From an uncultured Prosthecobacter sp. (lineage in GTDB: Bacteria > Verrucomicrobiota > Verrucomicrobiia > Verrucomicrobiales > Verrucomicrobiaceae), in the NCBI GenBank assembly GCA_937941745.1, contig CALDGV010000580.1, positions 1-9,488 of the forward strand: DNA of 9,488 nucleotides. The letters are read 5' to 3'. A program made the position numbers and the translations under genes. Shown piece by piece: positions 6,999 through 9,488 of the stretch. The notes beneath the pieces are model-generated. The model saw only the letters and a program-made list of their open reading frames with translations, ran no database searches and had not been told where the DNA came from. Position 1 is the first letter of the stretch; each line of letters begins with the position of its first letter.

Positions 6999-8132
6999 AT
7001 GTCCGATTCCCGTCCCCCTTCCTGGCTTCGTTTCCTGATTTTTGTGCTCGTGAGCGGCACTGTGGCGGCTGGCGGCTGGCTCTTCCTCAAACAGCAGCAA
7101 TCCAAGGCGGCGCCGGCAGCAGCTCCCAAGGCGAAGGGCGCTCAAATGGTCACCCGGGCCAAGGTCGTCCGCAGCGATTATGCGCTCGACCTGCTTGCCG
7201 TGGGCACAGTGGCGGCGGATGAATCCATCGACCTCAGCTCGAACGTCACTGAAGCCGTCACCGCATTGCATTTCGAGGACGGTCAGCAGGTGAAAAAGGG
7301 CACGCTGCTGGTGGAGCTCAGCTCTGCTGAGGAGGAGGCCGCCCTCGCTGCCGCCAGATCACAGCTGGCCGAGCACGAGAGGGAGATCACCCGCCTGCAG
7401 GGTCTGGTCAAAGACGGGGCAGCCCCGGAGGCCCGGCTGGAGGAGCGCCGCACGCTGGCCGAGGTGGCCCGCCAGAACATCCGTGAGGCGGAGGCACGAC
7501 TGGCGGACCGGCGCATTGTCGCCCCGTTTGACGGCTGGCTAGGGCTTCGGCGCATCAGTGTCGGTGCCCTGGTGTCTCCGGGCACGGTCATTGTTTCCCT
7601 GGATAAGATCGACCGCATAAAAATCGACTTCAGCGTCCCTGAAACCTACCTGGGCCTGGTGAAGCCGGGAGCAAAGCTGGAAGCGCTGGCTGAGAGCCAT
7701 CGTGACCGTGTCTTCGAGGGTGCCCTGACCCAGATTGACTCCCGCATCGACCCAGTGACCCGCTCCGTTGCGGCACGGGCCGTGCTGCCTAACCCCGACC
7801 TGCTGCTCAAACCTGGGATGCTGGTCACCACCACGCTGCGGGTGGAGCCACGGCTTTCCCTTTCGATTCCCGAGCGTGCCCTCGTGCCGATCGGCTCCAA
7901 AACCTATGTCTTCACCCTGGAGGGCGACCGCGCCCAGCGTGTCGAAATCACCGTAGGACGCAGAAAGCCCGGCTACATCGAGGTTTTGAAAGGCCTGAAG
8001 GAGAACCAGGACATCGTGGCAGACGGGCTTGTCGGCCTTCAAGACGGCATGAACGTCAAGGTCACCGGGGATTTCACCAACCCAGTAAAGGCCTTCAATC
8101 CGGAGACACTCTCCAGCAAGGCCGCCCCGTGA
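6999..8132 (+). CDS. RND efflux periplasmic adaptor (HlyD/MdtA-type membrane fusion protein)
   Basis: Adaptors of this family bridge an inner-membrane RND pump to an outer-membrane channel for drug, metal or solute export. The 377 residues are a normal full length. In order: cytoplasmic start and membrane anchor (12-30, FLIFVLVSGTVAAGGWLFL); a Pro/Ala/Lys-rich linker (35-50); first biotinyl-lipoyl half (about 78-107, FEDGQQVKKGTLLVEL); a charged alpha-helical hairpin (about 109-168); second lipoyl half with the signature IVAPFDGWLGLRRISVG (172-188); beta-barrel (about 200-285, DSRIDPVTRSVAARAVLPN); and a membrane-proximal domain (about 285-360, IPERALVPIG). A stop at 6984-6986 in the same frame makes 6999 the first possible ATG. 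No Shine-Dalgarno is visible. A TAAATT at 6984-6989 could be a -10 box of a nearly leaderless transcript. No pump gene follows; a tRNA and an opposing gene do. Substrate cannot be inferred. Confidence 0.93.
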   Translation: MSDSRPPSWLRFLIFVLVSGTVAAGGWLFLKQQQSKAAPAAAPKAKGAQMVTRAKVVRSDYALDLLAVGTVAADESIDLSSNVTEAVTALHFEDGQQVKKGTLLVELSSAEEEAALAAARSQLAEHEREITRLQGLVKDGAAPEARLEERRTLAEVARQNIREAEARLADRRIVAPFDGWLGLRRISVGALVSPGTVIVSLDKIDRIKIDFSVPETYLGLVKPGAKLEALAESHRDRVFEGALTQIDSRIDPVTRSVAARAVLPNPDLLLKPGMLVTTTLRVEPRLSLSIPERALVPIGSKTYVFTLEGDRAQRVEITVGRRKPGYIEVLKGLKENQDIVADGLVGLQDGMNVKVTGDFTNPVKAFNPETLSSKAAP

Positions 8133-8211
8133 CGCTCCGGGAATGCACGCAAGATGAACACAGCCCTTGCGCTCCGCCGGAAGCGTGGCAATCTCCGCCT
8201 CCGCACCTCAC

Positions 8212-8285
8212 TACCCCTTGGTGTAATGGTAACATAACAGATTCTGACTCTGTTGTTCAAGGTTCGAGTCCTTGAGGGGTAGCCA
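8212..8285 (+). tRNA. tRNA-Gln (anticodon CTG)
   Basis: A complete 74-nt cloverleaf with encoded CCA. The acceptor stem TACCCCT (8212-8218) pairs perfectly with AGGGGTA (8275-8281), followed by G discriminator 8282 and CCA 8283-8285. The D arm is GTG/CAT (one G-T pair) with GG at 8228-8229. The anticodon stem ACAGA/TCTGT (8237-8241 and 8249-8253) encloses TTCTGAC, so the anticodon is CTG at 8244-8246, reading CAG. The variable loop is 4 nt. The T arm CAAGG/CCTTG encloses TTCGAGT. The 79 bp between the adaptor stop and the tRNA show no clear promoter or terminator. Confidence 0.97.
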
Positions 8286-8315
8286 GCTATCTCCAAAAAA
8301 TTTCAAGAGAGCTGA

Positions 8316-9488
8316 TCAGGAACCGCTTCCAGGCACGGCCACCGCTGGCTTGACGCCGATTTCCAGCGTGGGTTCTGCAGGATCTGCCAGAGGCGGCTGA
8401 GTTGGACGGCCGCCTGCATAGACCAAGTCGTCTCCTGCGGAAAAAAGCAGGCCTTTCAGGCCATCATAACGCAGGGTCTCACCAGACCAGGGATCCACCG
8501 GCACATCCGGCAGATAAGCCGGGCGCAATTCATCCAGGCTGCCAGGCAGTTTCTGATGCTCTGCCAAGTAGCGACGAACCGCGAAAAGCACCGTCACCAG
8601 CTGATGCCGGGCCTGGGCAAGGTGGTGGTGGACCGGCACTTCCCATAGCGGCTGCGTCTGCTCGATAAAATAAGCCTTCCCCGCTCCGTTGGGCTCAAGC
8701 CAGTTCCCTGCCAACGTCTTTTTGGGGACCGGAGGGTCCAGGGAAAAGGGCGCCTTGGCCACTTGATCGCGCAGTTGCTGGCTGGCTTTGGCGAAGAGGC
8801 CGAGCGTCTCCTGCTTTTTGAAGAACAGGCGTCCAGGCCGGCCCAGGATATCACCCCGGGGCATCGTATCCAGAGGTTCGCCACTGGCGGCTCCGAGGAT
8901 CAGCTTTTTCTGATGCAGGTAACAGGCTGCCAGTGCGCCTTGAAGATGCTCATCCGATGGCATCAGCGCCATGAACTGCTCCTGCAGGCCTTTCAAAACC
9001 TCCGGAGCCAGCTGGGCATCCCGCAGCACGATGGCGCAGCTTTGCACGCCAGCCAGGTGCAGCTCCTGCGCGCGCAGCATGTAGGAAGGCCAGGACCACA
9101 TCTCTTCCAGATGCCGCGACAGCCGGATCAGGTCCATGGCCGCCTCCAGGCCAAGACGAGGCTCCGACCTGCGCAGGAGGTTCTCCACCCTGGCCTGGAG
9201 CAAAACCCGGACATGAGGCCAGGCCCGGTGCTCCCCCCAGTCCTCCAGATGCCATGCAGCGTGGTGAGGGTGCCAGTCAAAGCTGCCCAGCAGGTCGCGC
9301 AGGGCATCCAGGGCAGCTCCATTGCCCTGGATGAAGCTTTGCAGCACGGGATTGTCCCACTTTGACGCTGGCTTCATCGCCAGATCCAGGTTTTCCAGGG
9401 TGTTCACGGCCTGCAGGAAGGTGCCCAGACGCTCTGGGCCATCGATTTCAGGAGCGGTGTCCAACGGCACCCGCAAGGCCAGTTCCTT
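8316..9488 (-). CDS. Unnamed Verrucomicrobia/Planctomycetes-type protein, N-terminus outside window
   Basis: I do not recognise a named family. The frame is open through the right edge: upstream of the TTG at 9476-9474 it continues as K-E-L-A to base 9488 with no stop. That TTG is therefore probably not the true start, and about 390 residues are visible of a longer protein. The visible part is mostly alpha-helical, with LGLEAAMDLIRLSRHLEE and a following helix pair (SYMLRAQELHLAGVQSCAIVLRD). The C-terminal part (about 8470-8590) reads AVRRYLAEHQKLPGSLDEL, then PAYLPDVPVDPWSGETLRYD and an LLFSAGDD motif. That tail resembles a segment seen in uncharacterised planctomycetal and verrucomicrobial proteins and recalls the C-terminal part of type II secretion pseudopilins ('DPWG..Y..S.G.D'). 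A membrane anchor would be expected in the missing part. It converges on the tRNA with 30 bp between. Function unknown. Confidence 0.8.
   Translation of the reverse strand, partial: KELALRVPLDTAPEIDGPERLGTFLQAVNTLENLDLAMKPASKWDNPVLQSFIQGNGAALDALRDLLGSFDWHPHHAAWHLEDWGEHRAWPHVRVLLQARVENLLRRSEPRLGLEAAMDLIRLSRHLEEMWSWPSYMLRAQELHLAGVQSCAIVLRDAQLAPEVLKGLQEQFMALMPSDEHLQGALAACYLHQKKLILGAASGEPLDTMPRGDILGRPGRLFFKKQETLGLFAKASQQLRDQVAKAPFSLDPPVPKKTLAGNWLEPNGAGKAYFIEQTQPLWEVPVHHHLAQARHQLVTVLFAVRRYLAEHQKLPGSLDELRPAYLPDVPVDPWSGETLRYDGLKGLLFSAGDDLVYAGGRPTQPPLADPAEPTLEIGVKPAVAVPGSGS

Noticed and set aside
8039..8296. Minus-strand 85-residue reading frame across the tRNA
   Set aside because: It is the complement of the tRNA and the adaptor 3' end, with no protein features of its own.
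8284..8314. Bidirectional terminator between the tRNA and the opposing gene
   Set aside because: CAGCT and AGCTG arms form only a short bulged stem with an A/T-rich loop of over ten bases, and the left arm overlaps the tRNA CCA; there is no following T-run.
8212..8315. Integration site of a mobile element at the tRNA
   Set aside because: No integrase, no repeated copy of the tRNA 3' end and no phage or transposon genes are present in the window.

Overview
The window looks like part of a chromosome from a Verrucomicrobiota bacterium, most plausibly a Prosthecobacter/Verrucomicrobium-type organism. This is inferred from the high GC content, large secreted YD-repeat and Ig-like proteins of the style common in that phylum, weak or absent Shine-Dalgarno sites, and an uncharacterised protein with a 'LPGSLDEL...PVDPWSGETLRY' tail of the kind seen in Planctomycetes and Verrucomicrobia. 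No database search was possible, so this assignment rests on recognition alone.

Layout: (1) The left edge holds the first 88 codons of bioA, a biotin-synthesis aminotransferase, on the minus strand and running off the window. (2) A divergent intergenic region of about 266 bp separates bioA from the next gene. It is rich in small inverted repeats and contains a hairpin with a GNRA loop. (3) A translationally coupled pair follows on the plus strand. The first gene encodes a 1581-residue secreted protein with a signal peptide, an Asp-box beta-propeller, an RHS/YD-repeat shell, an RHS core and an unrecognised 160-residue C-terminal region. Its stop overlaps the start of the second gene (ATGA). 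The second encodes a 545-residue secreted protein with two stray YD repeats, a putative Ig domain and Gly/Thr-rich beta repeats. (4) Next is a complete RND-type periplasmic adaptor (HlyD/MdtA family) with no pump gene beside it. (5) A complete tRNA-Gln (anticodon CTG, encoded CCA) follows. (6) On the minus strand, running off the right edge, is a large fragment of an unnamed Verrucomicrobia/Planctomycetes-type protein.

The coupled RHS and YD/Ig pair is the most unusual content. RHS proteins usually end in a toxin followed by an immunity gene. Here the C-terminal region resembles no toxin I know, the Leu of the usual DPxGL cleavage motif is Lys, and the next gene is an exported beta-rich protein carrying its own short YD segment. 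An interaction between the two exported products is a reasonable hypothesis but is not shown by sequence. The remaining genes (bioA, adaptor, tRNA, right-hand protein) look like unrelated chromosomal neighbours.
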